Positions 36,542 to 44,918 of a stretch of 64,000 nt of DNA are shown piece after piece. Each line of letters starts with the position of its first letter. The first letter of the stretch is position 1. The DNA comes from Streptomyces sp. NBC_01351 (GTDB lineage Bacteria > Actinomycetota > Actinomycetes > Streptomycetales > Streptomycetaceae), in contig NZ_CP108356.1 in NCBI RefSeq assembly GCF_036237315.1, positions 3,406,501 through 3,470,500 of the forward strand, given 5' to 3'. A program made the position numbers and the translations under genes. The notes below the pieces were generated by a model. That model was not told the DNA's origin. It did no database searches and saw nothing but the letters and a program-made list of their open reading frames with translations.

Positions 36542-37397
36542 GGCTCTTCTCGGGGACCTCGGGGCGGCTCGCGCCGCCCCGGGTCTCCATTTCCGTCGCC
36601 AGAGCCCGAGCCCTGGCGGCCAGGCTCCGCCGTTCCGGTTCCCCTGTCGTCCCCGGCCCGTCCGCCGGGTAGTCGGCGGGGGTGCCTTGCGGACGGGGCT
36701 GCACGGGTACGGATTTCAGCGGCGGCACTATGGGCCGCCCGTTGCGCCGTACGACCTTCCGGCTCGCCGGGGGCGTGCGCCGCTCGCGCGCGTCCGCGCT
36801 CGCGCGGGAGGCGACGGGCTGCGCGAGCGGCTCTGAGCCCCGTGCCTCCTCGGGCTCGGGCGCGGCCTCGACCACGCCCTCGACCGCGGCTGCGGCCTCA
36901 GCCCCTACCGCGGCTTCCACCTCACCTCTGGCATCACCCGCGGCATCGCCCCCGACCACGTCCTCGGACCGCCGGTCCAGGATCTCCTGGGCACGGCGCA
37001 TCCGCTCCTCGGTCTCCACCACCAGGGGCGACGGTTCGAGCAGCGTGGCGAACGGCAGCCGGATCACGGTGGCGCCATCGCCCTTGGCGGCGGTACGCCG
37101 GGCAGCCGTGTCCGTGCCACGGCCGCCGCCGGCAGCGTAGGCGTCGGCGACCCGCTTCTCGTACTCGCGGCGGATGCGCGGCAGTTCCTCGGACATGGCC
37201 TCGGCCCATCCGGCGGTGAAGGCGGCCGTCTCGCGGCGGTCGATCTCGGACCGCGGGATCAGGACGAGGTCCTCGGGTGCGTAGCCCGCCGCATGGACGA
37301 GTTCCGACAGGCGGGCGAACAGATGGGGCAGGTCAGGGGCCATTTCAAGCCAGTCAATGGCATGGTCACGCCTTCTGGCGCCCGTTTCCCTGTCCAT
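36537..37397 (-). CDS. Opposed gene of unknown function within the tail block
   Basis: The 286-residue protein is not recognised. Residues ~19-105 are helical and contain RETAAFTAGWAEAMSEEL. The same motif occurs in the 64-residue protein encoded just across the divergent gap (RETRAYTAGWNDALAE). The C-terminal ~180 residues are low complexity (Ala/Glu/Pro/Arg) and probably disordered. The start may be 37397 (GGAAGG upstream) or an internal ATG at 37343. It is the only tail-block gene besides the XRE gene on the minus strand, so it may be a regulator or an immunity-like accessory; neither can be shown. Confidence 0.6.
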   Translation of the reverse strand: MDRETGARRRDHAIDWLEMAPDLPHLFARLSELVHAAGYAPEDLVLIPRSEIDRRETAAFTAGWAEAMSEELPRIRREYEKRVADAYAAGGGRGTDTAARRTAAKGDGATVIRLPFATLLEPSPLVVETEERMRRAQEILDRRSEDVVGGDAAGDARGEVEAAVGAEAAAAVEGVVEAAPEPEEARGSEPLAQPVASRASADARERRTPPASRKVVRRNGRPIVPPLKSVPVQPRPQGTPADYPADGPGTTGEPERRSLAARARALATEMETRGGASRPEVPEKSR

Positions 37398-37558
37398 GCG
37401 TCAGCACTGCCTTCCCGCCCCCGGGCTCCCCTCACGCCCCGAGTGACCCACGTTTTCCTGGGCGGGGGAGCAATGATCAAGCCTACCGCCTCGTCCGGAA
37501 ACTCCCTGTTCGTTGTGCCGACCGTCACGGACGGGACGCGCCGAGGGAGCTTTCCAGC

Positions 37559-37588
37559 TCGACAAACATCGAACGAATGTTCCAGACT
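37559..37588 (+). promoter_or_regulatory. SOS-type promoter with LexA-like box
   Basis: TCGACA (37559-37564) and CAGACT (37583-37588), 18 nt apart, differ from TTGACA/TAGACT by one base each. The spacer holds TCGAACGAATGTTCCA (37569-37584), which matches the actinobacterial LexA core GAAC-N4-GTTC. LexA bound there would block the promoter, so transcription of 37681 onward should rise after DNA damage. A half-site GTTCGA lies at ~37602. Confidence 0.7.
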
Positions 37589-37680
37589 CTCTTCGCACAC
37601 TCGTTCGACCACTGGTGCCCCCGCTCCCGATCCGCGGCGCCACCACACAGCAAGGGCAAGCAACTGGAAGGCAGGCGTCC

Positions 37681-37875
37681 ATGACCCAGCAGGCCGAGGG
37701 ATCACCGCAGTTCACGCTCCACGACCGCCTCAGCCAGCTCCTGGACGGACCCGCCCCCCTCGACAAGAGGGCGCTCCTCGGCTCCCTGTACGCGGAGATC
37801 ACCACCCGTGAGACCCGCGCGTACACCGCCGGCTGGAACGACGCCCTCGCCGAGTCGCGGCGCCCCACGCAGTAG
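37681..37875 (+). CDS. Small helical protein of unknown function
   Basis: The 64-residue protein shares RETRAYTAGWNDALAE with the opposed gene across the gap, so the two are related in part. GGAAGG lies ~11 nt before the ATG. It is the first gene after the SOS-type promoter. A tail accessory or regulatory role is possible but there is no direct evidence. Confidence 0.62.
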   Translation: MTQQAEGSPQFTLHDRLSQLLDGPAPLDKRALLGSLYAEITTRETRAYTAGWNDALAESRRPTQ

Positions 37876-37971
37876 CCCCAGCCCTTCCTACGACCGAGCC
37901 CCCGCCGATGTTCGACCGGCGGGGGCTTCTCGGCGCTTGGCCCAACCAGCCGAAAGCGGAGGAAGACCCCC

Positions 37972-38952
37972 ATGGCAATCGAAGACCCCCAGCCTTCACG
38001 GGTGATAGGCCCACCACCCGAGCCGCCCAAGCCGGGAGATAAACCACCCACACCCAAGCAACTGCTCGATCTCTACCTCCAGAACCCGCCGGACCTCGTC
38101 AAGCATCTGGGCGCGGCGAACCTCGTCACGAATGTCAGCCTGGCCGCACTCCTGGAGCCCATCGCCAAGGACATCAAGGAAATCCGCGGCGAGGTAGTAA
38201 ACCCCTTCTTGGTGGAGATGCTGAAGCAACTCCGCCTCGAAGGAGCCGCCAACGCGCTCAAGAAGAGCCCCATCTACGAGGACAACCCGGATTGGTTGTG
38301 GTGGGTGGGTACCGGCATCGCCGGAATCATCGTCACCATCCTCGCCGCCCGCTTCATCGCCAAGCTCCCCGCCAGGATCGTCGGCGCCGCAAACGCCGCC
38401 GGGGACCTGACGCCGGAGCAGGTGCAGAACCTCCGCACCGAGCTCGACCTGACCAACCCGGCCCTGGCCGACTTCGTCAAGGAAGTGAGGCGGCTCCCCC
38501 GCGCCAAGGAACTGGCCGCCCGGGCGAAGGCCATCGGCACGCTCAACACGGCCGTGGCGAACCAGAACAACGGCGCGGTCGAGGCGGCCGCCGAAGCCAT
38601 CCGCAAGCTCAAGACCGCCCTCAGGAACTTCGACCACAAGAAGATCCCCCGGGACCACGCGGCGCTGACGAAGACCGCCGACGCTCTCGACAAGCTGCGA
38701 CTGGCGATCGGCCGACTGAAGCTCGATGACGTGAGGAACGCGACCTCGGCCCTGCTGCGCCTCAAGCTCGTCATCAGGAACCTCAAGCCCGAGAACATCC
38801 CCAAGTCGGGCGACATGCGCGCCGCCGCCAAGGCCGCCAACAGCCTCGACAAAGCCGCCCGCAATCTCAGGGGCTCCCTCACCCCGCTGGGTCCCGCGCT
38901 GCGGGGTGTCAGCACGGCCGCCGCGGCCACCGCCGGCGCCCTCGGCGCCTGA
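37972..38952 (+). CDS. Tape-measure-associated protein, part 1
   Basis: The 326-residue protein has a Pro-rich start (residues 8-27), a helical region, one hydrophobic segment (~108-128, WLWWVGTGIAGIIV) and then ~190 residues of Ala/Lys/Leu-rich helix with periodic LR and KL repeats. Such long helix with a membrane segment is typical of tape measure proteins, which set tail length and help DNA or the tip cross the membrane. It lies directly before two more such genes. GGAGG precedes the ATG. No known domain is recognised. Confidence 0.6.
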   Translation: MAIEDPQPSRVIGPPPEPPKPGDKPPTPKQLLDLYLQNPPDLVKHLGAANLVTNVSLAALLEPIAKDIKEIRGEVVNPFLVEMLKQLRLEGAANALKKSPIYEDNPDWLWWVGTGIAGIIVTILAARFIAKLPARIVGAANAAGDLTPEQVQNLRTELDLTNPALADFVKEVRRLPRAKELAARAKAIGTLNTAVANQNNGAVEAAAEAIRKLKTALRNFDHKKIPRDHAALTKTADALDKLRLAIGRLKLDDVRNATSALLRLKLVIRNLKPENIPKSGDMRAAAKAANSLDKAARNLRGSLTPLGPALRGVSTAAAATAGALGA

Positions 38953-38988
38953 TCCGCAGCCCCCACCCACAAAGGAGGTGTAACCACC

Positions 38989-40188
38989 ATGTCTCTCGCG
39001 AGTTCCACCAAGCGCGCCTCGGACGCCCTGCGCAATCTCAAGACGCAGGCGTCCGGCGCCGCAGCCCCCGTCAAACGGGTCGGCGACGCCAGCCGCGGCG
39101 CTTCCGGCCAGCTCAAGACGCTCCGCACGAACGCCCAGGGCTCCACCGGCCAGCTCAAGAGCCTCAAGACCGCCGCCGACCAGGCCGAGCGGGCCATGTC
39201 CAAGGCCGGGCAGACCGGTCAGCGGGCCGGCACGCAGCTCGGCCGGTTCAAGACCGGCGCCGACCGGGCCGCCCAGGGCCAGGACAGGCTCAACAAGTCC
39301 ATGCGGGGCAACTTCCTCGCCCGACTGCTCGAACTGTTCATGCCGCTCATCGAGAAGATCGTCGAAATGGCGATGCGCTCGAAGACCATGCAGGCCGTGA
39401 TCCGGACCGCGTTCGGCGCCATCAGGAACGTGATCTCCGCGGTCATCAAGGCCATCGGCCCGATCATCCGCGGCGCCGGAAACCTGATCAAGTCGGTCTG
39501 GAACAGCGTCAAGAACGCCGTCATGCCGATCGTCAGGGCCATCGGCAGCGCCGTGTCGTCCGCGTTCAACGGCATCAAGTCGGTCATCGGCACCGTCATG
39601 AACGCCGTCCGCTCGGTCATCAGCAGCGTCTGGAACGGCATCAAGGGCATCATCATGCCGGTGGTCGACTGGATCAGGTCGGCCGTCCCCAACGCGTTCA
39701 ACGCCGTCAAGGACCGGATGTCCAGCGCCTGGAACGGGCTCAAGGGCATCGCGTCCGGCGCCTTCGGCGCCATCGTCGGAGCGGTCAAGTCCCCGATCAA
39801 CTCCGTCATCGGCCTGATCAACTCGATGATCAGCCGGATCAACCGGATCCGCGTCAGCGTCCCCGGCTGGGTCCCCTTCGTCGGCGGCAAGAGCTTCGGC
39901 GTCAGTCTGCCGAACATCCCCATGCTCGCCACCGGCGGTGTGGTCATGCCACGCAGCGGCGGTGTCCCGGCGATCCTCGCCGAGGCCGGCGAGGCCGAAG
40001 CCGTCCTGCCGCTGTCCAAGCTCGACCGTCTGCTGTCCCGTACGGCCGCCCGCGCCCGGATGACCTCCGCCGCCCCGGGCTCCGGTGAGGGTTCGGCCCT
40101 GCACATCGAGCACTACTACGCCGCGCAGAACACCGACCCGCAGCGCACGGCCGACGCGCTGATGTACCTGGCGAAGGCGCGCGGATGA
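38989..40188 (+). CDS. Tape measure-like protein, part 2
   Basis: The 399-residue protein has an Ala/Lys/Ser-rich helical N-terminus (1-105) and then amphipathic repeats of the type SVWNGIKGI, SVWNSVKNA and SAWNGLKGI (~150-275), a hallmark of tape measures. The C-terminus has IPMLATGGVVMPRSGG (near 305-320), a known end motif. A perfect AAAGGAGGTG lies just before the ATG, so translation should be strong. The stop overlaps the next gene by 4 nt. Its short length implies a short tail, or assembly with parts 1 and 3. Confidence 0.78.
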   Translation: MSLASSTKRASDALRNLKTQASGAAAPVKRVGDASRGASGQLKTLRTNAQGSTGQLKSLKTAADQAERAMSKAGQTGQRAGTQLGRFKTGADRAAQGQDRLNKSMRGNFLARLLELFMPLIEKIVEMAMRSKTMQAVIRTAFGAIRNVISAVIKAIGPIIRGAGNLIKSVWNSVKNAVMPIVRAIGSAVSSAFNGIKSVIGTVMNAVRSVISSVWNGIKGIIMPVVDWIRSAVPNAFNAVKDRMSSAWNGLKGIASGAFGAIVGAVKSPINSVIGLINSMISRINRIRVSVPGWVPFVGGKSFGVSLPNIPMLATGGVVMPRSGGVPAILAEAGEAEAVLPLSKLDRLLSRTAARARMTSAAPGSGEGSALHIEHYYAAQNTDPQRTADALMYLAKARG

Positions 40189-41465
40189 GTGCGGCCGTCG
40201 TCGCGAACCCCTTCGCCCGCCTCACGAGGTCGATGGGCGGTGTCCGTACCCACGCCGTGGCGGCCACGCGGAACGCCCGCCAGGTCACCTCGTCGCTGAA
40301 GCAGATCGGCTCGACGGCGAAGAAGGCCGCCACCGACGCGACAGGGCTCGCGTCGGCGGCCTCCCCGGCCGGCAAGGTCCTCTCGACGCTGAAGACCCAG
40401 GCCACCGCCGCCGCGACCTCCGCGACCAAGGTCGGCCGCTCCGCGACCCTCGCGTCCACCGGCACCAAGCGGGTCGACTCCGGCGCCCGCGGGGTCGTGG
40501 CCTCGCTGCGGAAGCTGGGCGGGAAGACCGGCGGGGTCCTGGCGATCATCGGCGCCCTGCTCCCGGCCATCGGGATCGTCTCCACGCTCATGAGCACCTT
40601 CGGGATCGCCATGACCGTGGGCGCCGTCGTGATGACCGCGGTCAACGTGGCCATGCGGGCCAACCCGATCGGCTTCCTGCTCGGCATCCTGATCCCGCTC
40701 GGCGCCTGGCTGATCGAGCTCGCCATGAACTCCGAGACCGGCCAGCGCCTCATCGAGCAGACGTTCACCGTGGTCCTGGGCGTGTTCGAGGAGTACCTGA
40801 AGGTCCTCATCCCGGTGCTCGCGTTCGTCGGCTCGATCGTGGCCTCGTACTTCAAGGGGTACTTCGGCGTCATCACGTCGGTACTGGGCGGTCTGCGCGG
40901 AGCCGTCAACGGCTTCTCCCAGACCGGCAGCACCGCCCGCTCGGCCACCAGTGCGCTGCGCGGCATCGCGTCCGGCGCCTTCAACGCGATCATGGCCCCG
41001 ATCCGCCCGGTGATCAACTTCCTGACCGACAGCCTCCCCGGCGCCTTCGGCCGCGTCAGCGGCGCCCTGTCCGGCTCGCTCGGCGGCATCGGCCGCATGG
41101 TGACCACCGGTATGCAGGCCGTGCTCGCCGTGGTCACCGGCCCGTTCAACGGCATCATCGCCTTCGCCAACTGGATCATCGACGGCCTGGAGGACCTCAG
41201 CTTCGAGCTCCTCGGCAAGAAGTTCGGCGTCGATCTCGACAAGATCCCGATGCTCGCCGAGGGCGGTGTCGTCTGGCCGATGTCCATGGGCTCGGCCCCT
41301 CGGATCAACCCCGTCTCCGACCTCGACCACCGTCGCGTCACCCCCGCCGACCCGCATTCCCTGAACAAGGGCCCCCACCGCGTACGGGTCTACCGGGAGG
41401 CAGCCGGCGCGGGCCCCCGATCCACCGCCGAGGACCTGCTCTTCCTCGCCGCCGCCCACGCATGA
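40185..41465 (+). CDS. Tape measure-like protein, part 3
   Basis: The 426-residue protein has an Ala/Thr-rich helical start (1-105), two or three hydrophobic segments (~110-190 and ~205-225), an amphipathic middle, and IPMLAEGGVVWPMS near the C-terminus. That end motif is shared with part 2, so both genes may come from duplication and split of one tape measure. The ATG at 40185 overlaps the upstream stop (ATGA). Confidence 0.74.
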   Translation: MSAAVVANPFARLTRSMGGVRTHAVAATRNARQVTSSLKQIGSTAKKAATDATGLASAASPAGKVLSTLKTQATAAATSATKVGRSATLASTGTKRVDSGARGVVASLRKLGGKTGGVLAIIGALLPAIGIVSTLMSTFGIAMTVGAVVMTAVNVAMRANPIGFLLGILIPLGAWLIELAMNSETGQRLIEQTFTVVLGVFEEYLKVLIPVLAFVGSIVASYFKGYFGVITSVLGGLRGAVNGFSQTGSTARSATSALRGIASGAFNAIMAPIRPVINFLTDSLPGAFGRVSGALSGSLGGIGRMVTTGMQAVLAVVTGPFNGIIAFANWIIDGLEDLSFELLGKKFGVDLDKIPMLAEGGVVWPMSMGSAPRINPVSDLDHRRVTPADPHSLNKGPHRVRVYREAAGAGPRSTAEDLLFLAAAHA

Positions 41466-41500
41466 AACAGAACCCCCTGAGAGCGAGGTGACGGCCCGCC

Positions 41501-42412
41501 ATGGCCGAGACCACCACAACCGCATACACCGCCGACCACGCACCCGGCTCACTCATCACCCAGGACGGGCAGATGCAGTGGGCCGGTCTGCTTATGGGCC
41601 CCGGCACCCCGTTCACCATCGACAAGTCGGGCCTGACCGGCTGGGAGGACCTGCCGGAGTACGACAGCTCCGACGCCGAACGCCCCACGGGGCACGGCGC
41701 CTGGCCCGGTGCCCGCTACGCCAAGCCCCGCAAGATCGGCGGCACGGTGTGGATGCTGCCCGAGCGCGGCGCCTCGCTGGCCACCGTACGGATCCTGCGC
41801 CAGGCGATGAACCTGGGTGACGAGGAGCGCTGGCTGGCGGTACGGCTGCACGGCGAGGTCCTGGCCGTGCGGGCCAGGATCAGCCAGCGGGTGCTGCCCG
41901 CCGACCGGGTGTACGCCACCCAGGGCGCGGCCAAGGCCGCCGTCCAGTGGACGGCGACCGATCCGCGCCGCTACCTGACCAGCGAGCAGAGCACCATCGT
42001 CCCGGCGCCGGAGCCGGAGAGCGGCCTCGTCTGGCCGCTGGTCTGGCCCCTCAACTGGGGCCAGGCCGCCAAGACCGGCGACGCCGGGGCCGAGAACACC
42101 GGCTCCGCCCCCACCCATCCGGTGATCACCTTCCGCGGCCCGTGCGGCACCCCCTCGGTGACCGAGCGGACCACCCGCCGCCGCCTGCGCTACGCCATCG
42201 ACCTGACGGCCGGCGACCAGCTGGTGGTCGACACCCTGGCCGGCACGGTCACCCTCAACGGCACCGCATCGCGCCGCCACACGGCCACCGCGGACAGCAG
42301 CCCCGAGGAGCTGTTCGCCTTCGAGCCGGGCGTCGCCGAGCTGTCGTTCCGCCCGGACAGCGCCGAAGAGGGCGCCTCGATGACCGTCAGCTGGCGCAGC
42401 GCGGACTGGTAG
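41501..42412 (+). CDS. Distal tail protein (Dit)-like
   Basis: The 303-residue protein has the Dit/phage tail fold pattern: a beta-rich N-terminal half with ITQDGQMQWAGLLMGPGTPF and VWMLPERGASLATVR, a W-x-ATDPRRY strand, and a C-terminal galectin-like beta domain (CGTPSVTERTTRRRLRYAID). Dit forms the hub to which fibres attach. GAGGTGA lies before the ATG. It follows the tape measures as in phages. Confidence 0.77.
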   Translation: MAETTTTAYTADHAPGSLITQDGQMQWAGLLMGPGTPFTIDKSGLTGWEDLPEYDSSDAERPTGHGAWPGARYAKPRKIGGTVWMLPERGASLATVRILRQAMNLGDEERWLAVRLHGEVLAVRARISQRVLPADRVYATQGAAKAAVQWTATDPRRYLTSEQSTIVPAPEPESGLVWPLVWPLNWGQAAKTGDAGAENTGSAPTHPVITFRGPCGTPSVTERTTRRRLRYAIDLTAGDQLVVDTLAGTVTLNGTASRRHTATADSSPEELFAFEPGVAELSFRPDSAEEGASMTVSWRSADW

Positions 42413-42455
42413 CCGGGCCCGTGCCCCTCCCCGCCCTTCACGAGAGGAACGCTCC

Positions 42456-43649
42456 ATGACCGTCCGGGCAGCCTGGCTCACCCCCACCGGCCAGACCCGC
42501 GAGGACACCCGCATCGCGCTGTCCGCACTGCTCACTCCCAATGGCCAGCTCGACGCCAACATCCCGCTGAAGTCCCGGGGCGGCGTCGTCCCCGGCGGCC
42601 TCACGCTCACCGCGGTCTCCGCCATGCAGTGCTCCATCGGCACCGGGCGGGCCGTCATCCAGGGCGACACCAACCAGGGCGCCTACATGGTCGCCGTCAC
42701 CGTGCCGGAGAGCCTGACCCTCGCGGACGGCGATCCCCAGCTGGACCGGATCGACCTGATCGAGCTGGTCGTACTGGACGACGCGTACGACGGCAGCGGC
42801 AAGACCGAGGCCCTGGTGCGCCTGGTCAAGGGCACCCCGGCGGCCGTACCGGTGGCCCCGGCCACCCCCTCCGGCACCGCCATCCCGCTGTACTCGATCA
42901 AGGTCAAGGCCGGTACCTCCGCGGGCAACGGCGGCGTCACCTGGTCCGAGGCCGTCAGTCTGCGGTACCCGACGGTCGCGCTCGGCGGCATCGTCCCGGC
43001 CGACGGGTTCAAGGGCGCGTACGTGGGCCAGTACCGCGACGCCGGCGGCAAGTTCCAGCGCTGGGACGGCGCCACCTGGGTGTCGTACGCGCCGGAGGTC
43101 GGCGGCATCGCCCCGGCGGGCAAGCTGACGACGGGCACGTACGTCGGCCAGTACCGGGACGGCGCCGCCGGTGTGCTGCAGCGCTGGGACGGGACCACCT
43201 GGCAGTACGCGGAGGGCCGCACCGCGGTCCTTTTCAGCGCCTCCCAGACCGCGATGCAGTCCATCCCGTCCTCCAGCACGAGCGGCTGGTACGCCGTCAC
43301 CCTGCAGACCGTCGACATCGACGACCTGACCGGCTGGAACGGCAACGACACCTACACCGTGCCGCGCACCGGCTGGTGGCGGGTGTCCGGGCAGGTGGTC
43401 TTCTCCGCCGACTCGACCACCGGCTCCCGCGGCGCCCGCCTGATGGTCGCCGGCGCCGGGATCCCCCGCGCCACCTGGCTCGTCGGCGCCGGCCCCGGCG
43501 CCACCGCCGTCGGCGGCCAGGCGCTGGTCAAGCTGACCGCCGGCCAGACCCTCCAGCTGCACGCCCACCAGAACAGCGGGGCCGCCGTCCGCACCTTCGG
43601 CGGTTCGGGTTACGCCTGCTCGCTCGCCGCCGAGTGGATCAGGTCCTGA
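42456..43649 (+). CDS. Tail fibre / receptor-binding protein 1
   Basis: The 397-residue protein shares its first ~165 residues with the next two genes (start RAAWLTPTGQTREDTR), followed by two repeats of about 40 residues built on GQYRDxxGxxxRWDG. The C-terminal ~140 residues have a beta-sandwich look (YTVPRTGWWRVSGQVVFSAD, QLHAHQNSG), like C1q or collagen-trimer heads. The N-terminus should attach to the baseplate and the C-terminus bind the target. Placing fibres between Dit and Tal is unusual. Confidence 0.72.
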   Translation: MTVRAAWLTPTGQTREDTRIALSALLTPNGQLDANIPLKSRGGVVPGGLTLTAVSAMQCSIGTGRAVIQGDTNQGAYMVAVTVPESLTLADGDPQLDRIDLIELVVLDDAYDGSGKTEALVRLVKGTPAAVPVAPATPSGTAIPLYSIKVKAGTSAGNGGVTWSEAVSLRYPTVALGGIVPADGFKGAYVGQYRDAGGKFQRWDGATWVSYAPEVGGIAPAGKLTTGTYVGQYRDGAAGVLQRWDGTTWQYAEGRTAVLFSASQTAMQSIPSSSTSGWYAVTLQTVDIDDLTGWNGNDTYTVPRTGWWRVSGQVVFSADSTTGSRGARLMVAGAGIPRATWLVGAGPGATAVGGQALVKLTAGQTLQLHAHQNSGAAVRTFGGSGYACSLAAEWIRS

Positions 43650-43716
43650 CGGGCGGTCGCCGCCCGTCCCTCCCCCGCCGCCTTCCCCTTCCCCTTCCCG
43701 GAAACGGAGTCATTCG

Positions 43717-44904
43717 ATGAACCTGCGCGCCAGCTGGGTCGCACAGACCGGCCAGACCCGCGAGGACACCCGCCTCACCCAGATCGGGGCCACCACCCCG
43801 GTCGACCCGATCCGGGCCCGCTCGGGCATCCTGCCCGGCTCGTACACCGGCCAGCACCGGGTCTCCGGCTTCTGGCTGGAGGGCAAGTCCGCCATGGCCG
43901 CCACCCTCTACAACGGCCGGGCCGTCGTCCAGGGCCTGCACCCGCAGGGCGTCTACCCGCTGGCCATGATCGAGGACGCCGTCCTCACCTTCGCCGACGG
44001 CGACGCCCAGGCCGGCCGCATCGACCTGGTCTGCCTGCGCGTCTACGACGGCTCCTACGACTCCTCCAACAAGTGGCAGGCCGTCGCCGAGGTCGTCCAG
44101 GGCACCCCGTCCGCCACCCCGGTGGCGCCGCCGACCCCGCCGCTCTCCCTCGCGCTGTACACCGTCTCCGTCCCGGCCGGCACCAGCGCCGGCAAGGGCG
44201 GCATCAACTGGGGCAACGCCCTCACCGACCTCCGCGTCCCCGTCGTGTCCCTCGGCGGGATCCTGCCGGTGCTGGGCGAGGTCATCCCCGGCGCCTACCC
44301 GGGCCAGTACCAGGACGTCTCCGGCGGCGCGCTCCAGCGCTGGGACGGCAGCGCCTGGGTCTCGTACCCCTCGGCGCTCGGCGGCATCGCCCCCAAGGGC
44401 ACCCTGACCACCGCCAGTTACGTCGGCCAGTACCGGGACACCCCGCAGCGGGTGCTGCAGCGCTGGAACGGCACGGCCTGGCAGCCTGCGTTCCCGGCGC
44501 CGATCTTCGTGGAGAGCCGCGACGCGGGTACCACCACCTCGACGACGTACACCGAGACGCTCCAGGGCACCGCCGTCACCGCGGTGAAGACCACCTTCAA
44601 CGCCCCGACCTCGGGGTCGGTCCTGCTGAACTTCGGTGCCCGGACGACCAACGCCGCCAACAACGCCGCCTACGGCTACACCAGCGTGAAGGTCACCCAG
44701 GGCGCGACCGTGATCTGGGAGCCGGACGACGAACGGTCCGCGCTGCACGGCGGCGACAGGCCGTCCTCCGTCTCCACCATGCTCCGGCTCGCCTCACTGA
44801 CCGGGGACGCCCCGTACACGGTGACCGTGATGCACCGCACGAGCACGGCGGGCGTGACGACGTACTTCGACAACATCTTCCTGCGCATCGACGCGCTGTT
44901 CTGA
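43717..44904 (+). CDS. Tail fibre / receptor-binding protein 2
   Basis: The 395-residue protein has the same N-terminal module (RASWVAQTGQTREDTR) and two GQY(R/Q)D repeats, then a C-terminal domain of ~145 residues with a beta-rich pattern (FNAPTSGSVLLNFGART, YTVTVMHRTS) that is unrelated to fibre 1. It may recognise a different surface. GGAG lies before the ATG. It is 67 nt from fibre 1. Confidence 0.72.
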   Translation: MNLRASWVAQTGQTREDTRLTQIGATTPVDPIRARSGILPGSYTGQHRVSGFWLEGKSAMAATLYNGRAVVQGLHPQGVYPLAMIEDAVLTFADGDAQAGRIDLVCLRVYDGSYDSSNKWQAVAEVVQGTPSATPVAPPTPPLSLALYTVSVPAGTSAGKGGINWGNALTDLRVPVVSLGGILPVLGEVIPGAYPGQYQDVSGGALQRWDGSAWVSYPSALGGIAPKGTLTTASYVGQYRDTPQRVLQRWNGTAWQPAFPAPIFVESRDAGTTTSTTYTETLQGTAVTAVKTTFNAPTSGSVLLNFGARTTNAANNAAYGYTSVKVTQGATVIWEPDDERSALHGGDRPSSVSTMLRLASLTGDAPYTVTVMHRTSTAGVTTYFDNIFLRIDALF

Positions 44905-44918
44905 GTCTGGAGCACTCG

